A stretch of DNA of 64,000 nucleotides from Hirudo medicinalis (taxonomy: Eukaryota > Annelida > Clitellata > Hirudinida > Hirudinidae): NCBI GenBank assembly GCA_011800805.1, contig MPNW01000075.1, positions 150,275 to 214,274 of the forward strand, given 5' to 3'. The translations under genes were made by a program, and so were the position numbers. Below are positions 48,116-63,679 of this stretch, piece after piece; the first letter of the stretch is position 1; each line of letters starts with the position of its first letter. The notes beneath the pieces are model-generated. The model made no database searches, had not been told where the DNA came from, and saw nothing but the letters and a program-made list of their open reading frames with translations.

Positions 48116-51504
<3,389 letters not shown>

Positions 51505-52295
51505 TAAGACTTTAAACTGATTGTATCTGCTCTCCTATCTTAATTTCTGTTTCGTATTTGCAATCGTTATCAGGCCGAACCCAAGTTTAACTCGACAAAC
51601 CGCGTATGTAGCAAGATCAGTTGTTTGCTTAAAAGTGAACATTTCTGAAGTCAAAACTCCATTTACTAACTGCGTTAGAAACAAACTGTACCCAAGCCAC
51701 CCAGCACACGTGTTACTATGTGTTATTACCAAACTAACAAAGCAATCAAAATAACAACTAATATTCCGTGACCGCAATCCGAACGTTCAACGCCGCTACA
51801 CGCCTCAGGACCTAAACACGGACCGCGTAGCAAGAAATTTGAACGAAATCATTCACGGATAATACATTTTGTAAGGCTCTTAAAGAGTGAGATAAAGCAT
51901 GTCCATAGCTAATGCATTAAACTTAAGATGTAATCAAGGAACAAAATCAAAGCCCAACAAACAAGCAGAATAATCAAAACTCAGGTGGATCAGTTTCATA
52001 TAAATCATTGTCATACGGCAGGGAAACGCTGCCAACATAGTGAATATGCAGTTAATCATTACATGCAAAAAACTTATCGACTTTGCTTTTGTTCTCTGAT
52101 GGAAAAACAAGGTTCAAGTTTCATGGCAAAGTTACGACTCGAGCGACCTAGGAGCATCGACGACGTGAAAAAACCTTCTCCGTCTCCGAAGCCAAAATTG
52201 AATATCAACAGATCGAACAAACAAATTCTTCAACAAGGAGATCACCAAAACGGCTGCAAAAGAAACATTTTCTGTCCTTTCATTTTAATTATTCT
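51505..52295. other. Spacer between ZFR-like gene and ING
   Basis: Contains the promoter side of the ZFR-like gene and the 3' UTR of the ING gene. No gene was recognised. Plus-strand frames here are chance or antisense. Confidence 0.45.
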
Positions 52296-55200
52296 TCATA
52301 ATTTCTTTTTCCTCTCCACAGAACACCGGGAACAAAACCACTTTCCTTTCGGTTTCGTCGTGAGTCCGACACACCCGAAGTGAAACCATTCGATGGGGCA
52401 CTGCAGAAATTATTTAAAATTATTTCTTAAACAATCCTTCTCCTAACGATAAATTCACTCACGATATTGCACGTAATTTAAAAACATGTAGGAAAAGTAA
52501 TTTTCAACTACAAATCCATCCACAGGTGCTATTTACCAATCAATTCCAATAGGCAATATGAAATATCATCCGTATGTAAACATTATGAAAATATATGTCT
52601 TCCCACAAATCATCCGCTAAAAATGATTTGATCATATAATCGATTAAATGTCAATAAACAAACTATACGATCATAGACGGCAACAACAAAAAATATTGCA
52701 ACCACTAACGTCCGGGTTGTCGCAGCCGATCATCTCCCCGTACGAGACCTGGTGGCAGGTGCAATAGGTGGGTTCGTTGGGGTCCACGGGCATGTCGAGG
52801 ACATCCGAGGAGTGACTCGAACCACCCAAGGGCAGCAGGGACAGCGCCAAGGGGACGGAGCCGGACACGCCGGTAGGTTCTTCGCTCCTTAGAAAAAGGA
52901 AATGCAATCTATTTTAACTGAAAAGTCAAGAAGTACGAAAAACACAATCGAATTTGGTGGTTGAATGAATTTTATTCTAAAAATCAATATAAAAACCATC
53001 ATTAACTTGGAATGATTAACAAATAACCATCGTAAACTCCCGATAAAATTAACAACAATCGGTCGACGTCGTCGTCCTACTTATTTTTCTTCTTCTTCTT
53101 GGCTATCTCGCAGTCGGAAGCATCTTTTTCTCTCCTCTTCTTGCCTTTCGAGTCCTTGACCTTCGAGCCTAGTGGGATACTCGAATAATAAGCAGATGCT
53201 AATCATGCGCATAACGAACGATTGGCGATTGTTATCGGGTTAACGAGTGCTCGAATATCGGTCAAACAACACAAGAACTAAGGACGAGTACTTGAATATT
53301 TGATGAATGATCTGATGAATGATCTGAAGTTATTCGAAAATTAAGCTGATTAAGCAACAGTAGGATGTTGATTGCTGAGCAACTTGGAGACATTACAATG
53401 TTTAGCATCTATTTAGCACCAATAACCGGGACATCGCTCGTGTCAGAATGATAATGCGATGTTATAATGAACATAAATCAAATGACATCAGCCAACGTTG
53501 CTGACATTGATTGAGGCAGAGTCAACGTGGCATCCATGTGCGAGGACATCGTCATTGGAAGTTAGGAATTAAGCACAACTTTGTAATCAGAGTTATTGAG
53601 GTGTTCCTTTGTGAAAGATTAAAGAGAATTTAAAGAAGTAAACAAAGATTGTAAAGTTGAGAGAATAAGATTACGAGAGATTACGATTACGAGATTATGC
53701 AACAAATCCTTCCCAAAGTGTGCTGCTTGAAATTTAAATGAGGAGTCGAATGACAAGACGGCTTTCTTATGATTTTGTCTTAATTCCTCATTTGGTCGTT
53801 TCGTCAACATGTTCGTCGGTCTTAAGTCTTCACGACGTCGTTCTAAAACAATGTCGTCGCATGGGAACGAAATGCAATTCTTGTCGCACGTGTCGGGGAA
53901 GCATTCGGTGCTTCGGTCTTACATTTCAAGTAAGCACAAGACGTCATTGCTACCTTTCGAAAAGTCCCGGGGCATTAAATTTTGTTTTTTGTTTAATCGA
54001 ATGACATGAATTCGTCAGCAATCACATTCTTGCAATCACTTCAACAACAATATGTCATTCGCTCATTCGTTCATTCATTATTATGCATTGCAATGATGAC
54101 ATTTATTAATGGCATTATTGTTGAGAGAAGTCAATTTTAAGTTTTGTCTTCAATTGTGAGAAACACGACGATGACTCAGGACGATCACAAACCTGACTTG
54201 CTGCTCGAACTGTTGAGTTTGCTGCTGGAGGATATTTTGACGGGGGACATCGGCTGCTCCTTGATGTCCACTTCAAACCTTGCCAGGTCTGCATCCAATC
54301 TTCTGATGTGCCTGTCGACCTTCAAAAGATCATCATAGGTCATTTCGATTAATAATTATAATATTGTTAGAATTAAAATTAGATTATTAGATATCTGGGG
54401 GTCTTAATGGATGAGCATTTATCTTGGCTCACACATATTTCTTATGTTCAAAATCATGTTTCCAGGAACATAGGTATAATTTCCAGAATTCGGCCATTTG
54501 TTAATATAAAAGTAGCTCTTCTATTATATTTTTCTCTTGTCTATCCTTATATAACTTATTGCAATATCATATGGGCTTCTACTTATAACACACATTNNNN
54601 NNNNNNNNNNNNNNNNNNNNNNNNNNNNNNNNNNNNNNNNNNNNNNNNNNNNNNNNNNNNNNNNNNNNNNNNNNNNNNNNNNNNNNNNNNNNNNNNNNNN
54701 NNNNNNNNNNNNNNNNNNNNNNNNNNNNNNNNNNNNNNNNNNNNNNNNNNNNNNNNNNNNNNNNNNNNNNNNNNNNNNNNNNNNNNNNNNNNNNNNNNNN
54801 NNNNNNNNNNNNNNNNNNNNNNNNNNNNNNNNNNNNNNNNNNNNNNNNNNNNNNNNNNNNNNNNNNNNNNNNNNNNNNNNNNNNNNNNNNNNNNNNNNNN
54901 NNNNNNNNNNNNNNNNNNNNNNNNNNNNNNNNNNNNNNNNNNNNNNNNNNNNNNNNNNNNNNNNNNNNNNNNNNNNNNNNNNNNNNNNNNNNNNNNNNNN
55001 NNNNNNNNNNNNNNNNNNNNNNNNNNNNNNNNNNNNNNNNNNNNNNNNNNNNNNNNNNNNNNNNNNNNNNNNNNNNNNNNNNNNNNNNNNNNNNNNNNNN
55101 NNNNNNNNNNNNNNNNNNNNNNNNNNNNNNNNNNNNNNNNNNNNNNNNNNNNNNNNNNNNNNNNNNNNNNNNNNNNNNNNNNNNNNNNNNNNNNNNNNNN

Positions 55201-56356
55201 NNNNNNNNNNNNNNNNNNNNNNNNNNNNNNNNNNNNNNNNNNNNNNNNNNNNNNNNNNNNNNNNNNNNNNNNNNNNNNNNNNNNNNNNNNNNNNNNNNNN
55301 NNNNNNNNNNNNNNNNNNNNNNNNNNNNNNNNNNNNNNNNNNNNNNNNNNNNNNNNNNNNNNNNNNNNNNNNNNNNNNNNNNNNNNNNNNNNNNNNATCA
55401 AAGATCTAACTCAATTAAATACATGTCCTTTTAATTTGCTTTATTTATTATTTAAAAAGTCGTATAAACAATATTTATTGCGTGGACTTGTATAGTTTAT
55501 GTTTTTGTAAATTACTCTTTGTAAAAGCTTACTGTATATAATATATATAATTTATTTGGATCAGTCTGATAGCGGAAGCATGTGCTTCCTTAAGGCTGGC
55601 CCTTTGAGTTTATTTGAATTTGTTTTAATGCTTTTGCTTTGTATATAACAGCTTGTTTGTTTAAATCAATAAAACTCAAAACTCAAAAAAAAAAAAAAAG
55701 TCACTCAAACCAATTCGTAGGTCTGCAATGCTAGCTGGACTTTTTCATCCCCAAATTTCTTGCTCTTGTTGAAAAGGTTCTGTATGTTGTTCAAGTGCTC
55801 CTTCTTCCTGTCGCTAGCCAGGTCTCGAACTCTGCTCAGATACTCATCTGCCAATCTGTCAATTTCCTTGTTCAATTCTAGAAAGCAGATATGTTAAAAT
55901 TTTGTATTTTAAAAGATAATGCCATCCTATTCCAACATGGTTTTCAAGAATTCATATAAAGTGTTCAAGTATATATATGAAATGTGTGCACGGATGCACA
56001 TGTAAGTATAAGAAACATATGCCTTTTCAATTTCAAGAATATTTAACTACAAAAACCACAATCAATTTTTACTCATCCAATATGTAATTAAATGCTAACA
56101 TTGTCAAGAAATATTCAACATATTACTAAGACGGGAATACAAACCTATAGACTGAGTATCCAGTTCTCTCATCTGACCAAAATTTTTCTGAATTTCCTTA
56201 GGCAGGCTTTCCAGGCCTATAACAACCATTAATCAGTCTAACAGTCAACAAAATTGAAAATTGATATATTTGACTTCCAGAAGATAAAAAATGTTCGATT
56301 TTGTAAAAACTGAACCCACTATCTAAGTAATGTTCCAAGTACATAGCGGCCGTCAT
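52296..56356 (-). CDS. ING5: Inhibitor of growth protein (ING4/ING5 type)
   Basis: Seven exons: 56320-56356, 56145-56216, 55711-55877, 54193-54319, 53081-53168, 52710-52887 and 52296-52400. They give 774 nt, or 257 residues (human ING4 249, ING5 240). ING4/5 are chromatin readers in HBO1/MOZ-type histone acetyltransferase complexes. The N-terminus [18 protein letters not shown] leads into the dimerising coiled-coil ING domain ([33 protein letters not shown]). A basic nuclear-localisation region with lysine runs follows, then [21 protein letters not shown]. The PHD finger ([32 protein letters not shown]...GKWFCSRC) is split by an intron, has all zinc ligands and binds H3K4me3 in this family. 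The tail is ERKKKL. ING4 and ING5 cannot be told apart here and may be one pre-duplication gene. Intron 3 holds a LINE and the 800-base gap. Confidence 0.94.
54385..55695 (+). mobile_element. LINE (jockey/CR1-like) in ING intron 3, containing an assembly gap
   Basis: Before the gap, the frame encodes the RT C-terminal part ([38 protein letters not shown]). After the gap come [15 protein letters not shown] and a stop. The 3' UTR holds a perfect hairpin GGAAGCATGTGCTTCC (55574-55589), CAATAAAACTC, and a poly(A) run to about 55699. This is the best-preserved 3' end of the family seen at 10975, 18421 and 41715. Confidence 0.85.
54597..55396. other. Assembly gap (800 N)
   Basis: A run of exactly 800 N inside the LINE. 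Open frames drawn through it are meaningless. Confidence 1.
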
Positions 56357-57690
56357 CTTCGCACTTGTTTTTGGCTCACATCACAATATCACAAATAAAC
56401 AAGTCCGACATAAATTAAGCATTCTTTTCGCCTGAAAGGCGCTAAAAAATTATTTTGATTCTTAGCATAATTTAATTTAGTTACATAATTCAATTATTGT
56501 AAAGTTTAATAAAATAAATATTAATCCAAGCCTATTTTCGTAAATAACGCTGCATGGCGTCTTCTCAAATTCAGACTAAGAATTCACCAACTTCATCAGA
56601 AATCATCTCAAATTGTTTTAAAATTTGTTAATTTTCTAAGGAAATATCAGTATTCCTGCAGAATATGGCGATTGTCTTTGGTCTTTGACAGAGGAGCTGT
56701 CGCTTTTCATGGCCGAAAAAATCGTTAACATAGAGGTCATTTCATGAATAGAAATTAGGGAATAAAGTCTCCTTTCGTTGGATTTGCAACAAAATCAAAG
56801 TAATGACCGATCGTATTCGTTTAGAGTGATTTTAAAGTCCAGAATGCAAAATATATTGCCAACCCAATGTTTTCAATTGAGTTATAAACTTGAAAATGAT
56901 TGTATGTACGGGCGCATCGTAAGCAGAGGAAATAAGAGATACATACGACTTTTATTAAAAACGCAGCAAAAATTGCCAATAAAGTGGACTTTATGGCGCC
57001 GATTTGAGGCAGGTTATTAAGAGAACGGAGTTAATGAAAATCACTTCTTCGCATAATGAGCCTCACTCCGTAAGACGATTAATGTGCTCCACATTTCTAA
57101 TTTAAAAACCGATGATGATGATGATGGTGGTGGTGGTGATTATGGTGATGATGAAGATTCAGGATTGTGAAATGAAATGCCGTTCCGAGCGAACGACTGC
57201 ATGTAAATGCGATGGCCAAGTTTCATTTCCAGCCAAGTGAATAGAAGAGTATAGAATTTATCGATGCAACTTGTTTATTTTTCCTTTTGCATATTTTACT
57301 TTGTTTATTTCTATTTTTTGTTCATTGTTTTGCTTTATAAAGCTCTTATTCCTCCAAGTAATACTGAATTCATAAATGCGAAAGCACAACCAACGAAAAC
57401 ATTCTAAACCTTATAAACCATCTTAAAACTGCATCAACCACTTCCGCTTACATTCAAAAAGTCTCCGTTAGTCGGAAGACAAAGAGACTAAAAATGGAAT
57501 AAGACACAAACAAAAAAAGAACTCTTTTGCTGTCCGTTTTAATCAAGCGGTTCACCGGCAGACGTCATGTCGCTCATTGCGCAAGAAAACTTAATTTTCA
57601 TACGGAAGAAGGCCCGCCATTCGACCCTAGGCGTAAGGTTACATTATAATTTCTATAATTTCCGTCCATATTTAGAGTGGACAGGAATGG
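56357..57690. other. Upstream flank of ING, no gene recognised
   Basis: Presumed ING promoter side. An 80-codon plus-strand frame (56778-57020) has no recognisable motif. A GAT/GGT microsatellite lies at about 57113-57150. Confidence 0.45.
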
Positions 57691-57697
57691 AAGGTTG

Positions 57698-57815
57698 GAG
57701 TGATAATCATCTTCCTCTTCTTCATCTTCTTTCTCTTCTTTTTCTTCTTCTTTCTCTTCTTTTTCTTCTTCTTTCTCTTATTTTTCTTCTTCTTCTTCTT
57801 CTTCTTCTTCCTCCT
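57698..57815. repeat. Pyrimidine-rich (TTC/TTTC)n tract
   Basis: About 110 bp of nearly pure C/T, mainly ttcttc and tttctc units, with the purines confined to the first bases. Confidence 0.85.
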
Positions 57816-58059
57816 CATCCTTTCCGACGGAGCGTTCGTTTTTTACGAGTGTCACATTTTACAATCTGTCAGTAAGCGAAGTGATCAGTAATTACAACAC
57901 TCCACCGGATGGATGCCAGTGCCGCAAATAATTTTTTTGTTTGCTGCTGCAACCGTTATTATTTGCAATTAAAAGATACTTTGACACGATTTCCTCACAC
58001 TTATTGTAATTATTATGAACGAGAAGATGGAAATTATTTGGAAAGTTGTAATATTTGAT

Positions 58060-58195
58060 ATTATTGTAATATGTATTATTGTTGTAATATGTATTGCTGT
58101 TGTAATATGTATTATTGTTGTAATATGCATTGCTGTTGTAATATGTATTATTGATGTAATATGTATTGTTGTTGTAATATGTATTATTGTCAGCT
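58060..58195. repeat. 18-bp minisatellite
   Basis: About seven tandem units of 18 bp built on ttgtaatatgtattattg. Alternate units carry attgctg in place of attattg, so a 36-bp higher-order period is visible. Confidence 0.85.
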
Positions 58196-60600
58196 GACTT
58201 ACACAACTAAGCAAGGTGACATCACAAGGATAATAGTTGTCTTAAGGTTCCAAGAGTTACGCATCAAGTTTATGCACCTTGGCATCTCAGATTTCGTGGA
58301 AGTTAATATAATTTAATAAATCAATAAATGAAACAAAATGGTTACTTATTTCAAATTTCCAAAACCAACCAAAATGTTTCAAAAGTTGGCTTGTCAATAA
58401 CAACAATACATTCTAAATTCCATTCATAATTTATTCATAATTATAATTTTAATTATATTGAAAAAACATAATTGCGACCCAAAATAAGTACATTGCAGTT
58501 TAAAAATTACAACCTTCCTGACATAATTACGTCATAATTACGTAGTGACTCAATTCTCCAGCTGGATAGGATATGAAGTTTGACAAACAGATGACACATG
58601 CGTGCAACTCCTTCCATTCCCCTCTAACTTTCATCAGCATCTCTATTTATTTTCTCTTTATTCACTCCTCCCCGACCAATCCAGCTCCGAGTTGCGTCAT
58701 GAATATTCAAATGACATCCATCTGGTCGATACTCCATTAGAGTGGGGGCAGCTAACCCCTTGGGTGGACCGCTTTTCGCCCACGTCACCCCCTCCTGGAA
58801 ATAGAACACTTGAGAGCTATGCGTTTCTATTATTGTATTTATAACTCATCTAATTGAAAGACGTCAGATGAATGGTTAATTGATTATGTTAATTGATTGT
58901 TTGATTAATTAATTATGCTAATCAGCCGATGCTGCTGATGATAATGATGATGTCGGCGGCGATTCTTACGTGTGCCACCGGCAATATTATCAACGGTAAA
59001 ATAGCGTGCATCTTATCAGCATTGCAATTTTCACTATCATTACATGATAATTAAGTAGAACGACATCGTTATCACCACTTAATATTATTATTATTATTAT
59101 TATTGTTGTTATTATTATAATTATTATTATTATAATTATTATTATTATTATTATTATTACTAAAATGAGTCGCGTGTCGTGAGAAAGTGTGACAATATAA
59201 ATATCTTGTTCGTTACTTTCCCATTATTTTTCTTTATAATTGTCCTTCCCCATCGTCATATCGTCATCATCATCATAACCGCAGTCACGATTAATTATTA
59301 ATGAGGTCATTATGATAATACATTGTGATGTAATAATAGATGTTTATTTTTCGCTCCTGGTATTTCCAAGACCACATTGGGTTCGAATAAGTTATAAAAA
59401 CATAATTAGATTTACATCAACATTTTTCTGATGCTGATTATGATGATGATTTTTATTATTATTATTATTTATTATTTTTATTATTATTATTATTATTATT
59501 ATTACTAACATTACTATTATTATTAATGCGTGGTTATTATGATTATTGATAATATTATATTTATTATTATTATTATTCCGATTCGGTTAGCAAACTTCTC
59601 GATGGGCAGCTGGCACGAACGTGTTTACAGTTCAATTTGTTTTTTATTGAAATAAAATTTTTGTGGGTCAAATCCACGATCGTGATTGGATGGCTGGATG
59701 TATGACGTGTCAGATAAATCGAGTGAAATCGGATGAGTGTCTGCCTACTTTGCATAATTTATGAACGCACGGAACTAAAACACAAAACAGAGGAAATAAA
59801 TATCTAGAGAATTTTGAATTCAACTTCTTTATTTATATGTTAATTGGAATGCATTATCATAAATTATTCGGCTGCAATTAATCTGAGCAATAAGAATGTT
59901 ACAATAAATTTGTTATTTACAATTAATAAAATTTATGATTGATAATTATTTCATTAAATATCTCAATCATTCTCTTCAAACTTTCCAACTATGCGAATGT
60001 TGTCAGTCACTAATTCATTCAATCAAACATTCATTCACTCATTCACTCACTCACTCACTCACTCACTCACTCACTCACTCACTCACTCACTCACTCACTC
60101 ACTCTTTCACTCAATCAATCAATCACAGAAACAATGCATCGGTGAATGAATCCAGTCGATTGTGAATGCAATCAAGAGGCATTCAATAAGAGTTGATATA
60201 AACACATTAACAGTGATCATGTGTCGCTGGCCAGTGAATTCGTAAACCATCTCCTTCATTCACCTGTCCGTCCATTCACTCACTCATTTACTACTCAATC
60301 ACTCACTCATTTACCCTCAATCACTCACTCATTTACTACTCACTCACTCACTATTCCCCAAGTCCCGATTAATCTTCTTCAACTTGACTCGTAACATTTC
60401 TTCACTCATTCACGGTGTCATGTTCAAGATCTCTGGCTTATTCAAATATATTAACTTGTTTTAATTGATTATCCAATTTGTCACCACCCATGGAACTATT
60501 CATCCCCTCACTCGCTCACTCACTCACTCACTCACTCACTCACTCACTCACTCACTCACTCACTCACTCGCGTAATCGCGCGCACACTCAACTCGACATG
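58196..60600. repeat. Microsatellite-rich intergenic DNA
   Basis: Includes TTA-type runs at about 59085-59160, 59456-59505 and 59560-59577, (CACT)n at about 60030-60112, scattered CACT/ATTC repeats at 60270-60360 and (CACT)n at about 60508-60570. No gene was recognised. Confidence 0.7.
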
Positions 60601-60628
60601 GTCATGGACGGCATCACATGAGACCACA

Positions 60629-60636
60629 TATAAAAG
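60629..60636 (+). promoter_or_regulatory. TATA box candidate
   Basis: TATAAAAG in a more GC-rich setting, 327-334 bp upstream of the candidate first exon at 60963. A start site around 60660 would leave a leader with CAA/CAG repeats. Confidence 0.4.
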
Positions 60637-60904
60637 ACCCAGACTTGTTCTCTTTTCCAAGGTTCCTTCTCGTGGGCGCTATTCATCTGCTGACAACAAT
60701 TTCAACTGCACCGGGCAAGTCTGGGAAATATTCTTTCGACGACTGCAACAACAACAGCAGCAGCAACAACAACGCAACAGTCGACAACGACAACAACAGG
60801 TGCATCTCGTAGTTTGCGAGTTGATGGTTCAAAAAAAATAGGACAATATTATAATTGCGTGCCCATAAATATCATAATTATAAGTCGAATAATTGTCAGT
60901 AAAT

Positions 60905-60966
60905 ATTGTAAGCCATAATAGCCAACCACCTGGGTTGCATTGGAAGAGATTGCGCTACATAAATGG
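60905..60966 (+). repeat. Possible SINE tail fragment
   Basis: Ends in GATTGCGCTACATAAATGGCG, matching the SINE tail GCGCTATATAAATGG and the copy at 10720-10736. The head is not recognisable. Confidence 0.35.
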
Positions 60967-61098
60967 CGTCGTTTTCGACGGATATTCTCGGCGAGAGGAG
61001 AAAACTGATTACAACGAGAATGTGGATCTTGCGACTGCTCTTGTTGGTCTCGTTGCTGTTGTGGTCTTGTCTTGAACAACAAGTCTCCGCCGAGGAAG
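60963..61098 (+). CDS. Possible first exon of a secreted or membrane protein (partial)
   Basis: An open frame from ATG 60963 encodes a basic N-terminus and then a strong signal sequence (MWILRLLLLVSLLLWSCLEQ, followed by QVSAEE). It ends at a plausible donor GAGGAAG|gtagtt. The inner ATG (about 61020) may be the true start, because the outer one lies in a SINE-like tail. A TATA box lies upstream. I find no second exon before the window ends and cannot name a family. It is the only protein-like signal in this low-complexity region. Confidence 0.4.
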
Positions 61099-61103
61099 GT
61101 AGT

Positions 61104-61240
61104 TGCTCTTGTCATTCTTGTTGTTGTTGTTGTTGTTGTTGTTGCTATTATTATTGTTGTTGTTATTATTAATATTATTATTGTTATTATTATTATTGTT
61201 GTTATTGCTGTTGTTGCTGTTGTTGTCGTTGTAAATTAAT
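61104..61240. repeat. (TTG/TTA)n microsatellite
   Basis: Tandem ttg, tta and gct-type triplets over about 130 bp. Confidence 0.85.
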
Positions 61241-61412
61241 TACAAATTGTAAATTATCTGCAACATTCACCTGCAAAGGTTCATTAACTTTCTCTGAAGT
61301 CAGCTTATTGAGCTCATTGAAGATCGAATTAAACACGCGATGTACACCTTGACATTTACCTACCTGTAAAGACTCAAAATAATTACTGCACCATCTCTCT
61401 ATCTTTCTATCT

Positions 61413-61448
<36 letters not shown>

Positions 61449-61486
61449 ACTCTCTGTCACTCTCTCTCTCTCTCTGTCACTCTCTG

Positions 61487-61532
<46 letters not shown>
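61413..61532. repeat. (CT)n microsatellite
   Basis: About 120 bp of ct dinucleotides broken by ctgtcact units. Confidence 0.95.
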
Positions 61533-61535
<3 letters not shown>

Positions 61536-61559
61536 CTTCATTCCATCCACCGTTCATTC

Positions 61560-62609
61560 AATCCATNTTCACCATGGGGCCGTGTCCAACTGTTAGTACC
61601 ATGTGATCAATGACGTCACCATCGTTGTCTTCGACCTCATTATGAGGAGTTCCAGTCATCACCATAGCCGCCATCGTTATTATAATCATTATTATTATTA
61701 TTATCATCATCATCATCATCATCATCATCATTATAATAATAATTAAACCAAATAAATATAACGATGCAATAAAATATAATACGGCCATGCAGGTTATAAT
61801 CATTCAAATTCATAACAATTCATAACAATTCATAACAAAAAAAATTAAAAAAATACATTATTAATTAATGATTATTAATATGATTATTATATTAATATAT
61901 AAATATTATTATTAATACATATTAATATATAATAATTAATTAATACATCATTGATATCACATCAAGTGCTTCTCAAGACTGTCACCTGTTCGATATGTTG
62001 ACACAGTATCCAATGGCTTTTATTTGAATAAACAAATAGGTCGCAGGAAGTGACGTCACAGCTATTATTAGCATTACGTCTACCGTTGCATGCATACATA
62101 CTGATGAGGATGTCGGTGTTTCTGATATCGGAATGTTGGAGAATGTTTGCTCTCTGAATTGTCAACGTCAACCGTTCAAGATGACATATCATTGTTTGAC
62201 TTGCTCATGACTCCGTGTCATGTCGACGTTCCATCGCTTTCACTAACGTCATCATCGCCATTACGCCGCTATTATCGTCGTCGTCGTCGTCGTAGTTGTT
62301 ATCATCACCATCATCGTCGTCATCACCATCATCACAGACATCATCATCATCTTCACCATCTTCTTCACCATCATCACAATCACCAAGGCAGCAAGCAATC
62401 CTTAATTATTGTGAATAATAATAATGATAATATAATTATCCCAAGTATAATAATCATAAAAAACATAGAAGAACGTCCAAAGGCCACTGAGCTGTGACGT
62501 CATCCATCGCCTTAATTTCTCCTTAATTCCCTCCATCATTCATCATTCACTCCATCCTGCGAGGAGGAAAAAAGGAACAGGAATTATAAATGGCTCAGCA
62601 GTAATGGAC

Positions 62610-62642
<33 letters not shown>

Positions 62643-62812
62643 TGTTGTTATTATTATTATTATTATTATTGTTGTTGTTGTTGTTATTATTATTATTATT
62701 ATTGTTATTATTGTTGTTATTATTATTATTATCGATAAATTATATCCGAAGCATTTATTGAAATAAATTTTTTTAAATTTTTAATTAGCGTTCAAAAAAA
62801 ATTAATTAATTA

Positions 62813-62856
<44 letters not shown>

Positions 62857-63190
62857 CTCTGTTTGCATCGAACATTTTTGAAAACAAAGTAGGAGAATGT
62901 AATCACACAAGCAATTATAAAATCTTTCGGATGCAATAATAAATATTCAGGACAATAATTAGAATTTATAACATTGAACCTAATAAGATTACCAGTCAGA
63001 TATCACGAAACAAGTAGAAAACCCGGTTAACCAGGTTGTTCCTAAGTTCGTCTGCAGCTTTGGCGCCCTTCATTTCGCGCGAACAACAAGTGCCCGAAGG
63101 AAAGTCGAGTGACGGAAGAAATAAAGAAAGAAATGTTGTTGATTTGAGAGTTGAGTAATTTACAAGAAAGTTGACAAGAGCAATTAAGAA
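61560..63190. repeat. Triplet-repeat-rich intergenic DNA
   Basis: TCA/ATT runs at about 61685-61740, TCA/CGT-type triplets at about 62270-62385, ATT/GTT at about 62610-62740 and AAT at about 62810-62852. One ambiguous base lies at 61567. A small GC-richer patch at 63050-63120 has a short minus-strand frame (MKGAKAADELRNNL) before a gt, but nothing identifies it. Confidence 0.6.
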
Positions 63191-63206
63191 CCAAGACAAG
63201 CAACTA

Positions 63207-63285
63207 TCTTTCAACACAAACAACAATCTTTCAACACAAACAACAATCTTTCAACACAAACAACAATCATTCAACACTTAACTTA
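63207..63285. repeat. 20-bp minisatellite
   Basis: Three full tandem copies of ctttcaacacaaacaacaat followed by a partial one. Confidence 0.9.
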
Positions 63286-63344
63286 AAACAAGAAGACATA
63301 CATACCTGCAAACAACACGAAGAATATTTGGAAGTAGAAATGAA

Positions 63345-63520
63345 GATGAATTGAATGAATGAATGGTGGATGAATGAATGAATGAATGAATGGTGGATGA
63401 ATGAATGAATGAATGAATAAACGAATGAAGGGATGGATGACCGGATTGATGAGTGAATTAGCGAATGAATGAATGAATGAATGGATGGAAAGATGAGTGA
63501 ATGAACGAATGAATGAAAGA
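63345..63520. repeat. (GAAT)n microsatellite
   Basis: Tandem gaat/gatg tetramers with a repeated gaatggtggat block. Confidence 0.9.
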
Positions 63521-63679
63521 AAAAGGTGAAGTGGAATAGTGGTTGACAGGGCAACAGTTCAAACAGTTGTAAAGTTTACACTCCAGGCTTGTTTACCTGG
63601 GCAGACTTTGAAATCAAACAACCATTCTAGAACCTCCTTTCATCACAAGATGACGATGCTGATATTTGTTTAGAAATTA

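Noticed and set aside
51985..52383. Plus-strand frame of 132 codons
   Set aside because: Its 3' half is antisense to the last PHD-finger exon of ING, and the rest has no motif.
54407..55495. Long open frame of 362 codons on the plus strand
   Set aside because: Most of it is translated N. Only the two ends are sequence, and both belong to the LINE.
57892..58206. Minus-strand frame rich in Asn/Tyr/Thr
   Set aside because: Translation of the 18-bp minisatellite, whose period is a multiple of three and so keeps frames open.
62147..62497. Plus-strand frame with arginine and histidine runs
   Set aside because: Produced by TCA/CGT triplet repeats. There is no splice or start context to support a gene.
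63207..63285. CRISPR-like direct repeats
   Set aside because: Units are contiguous with no unique spacers, and the genome is eukaryotic.
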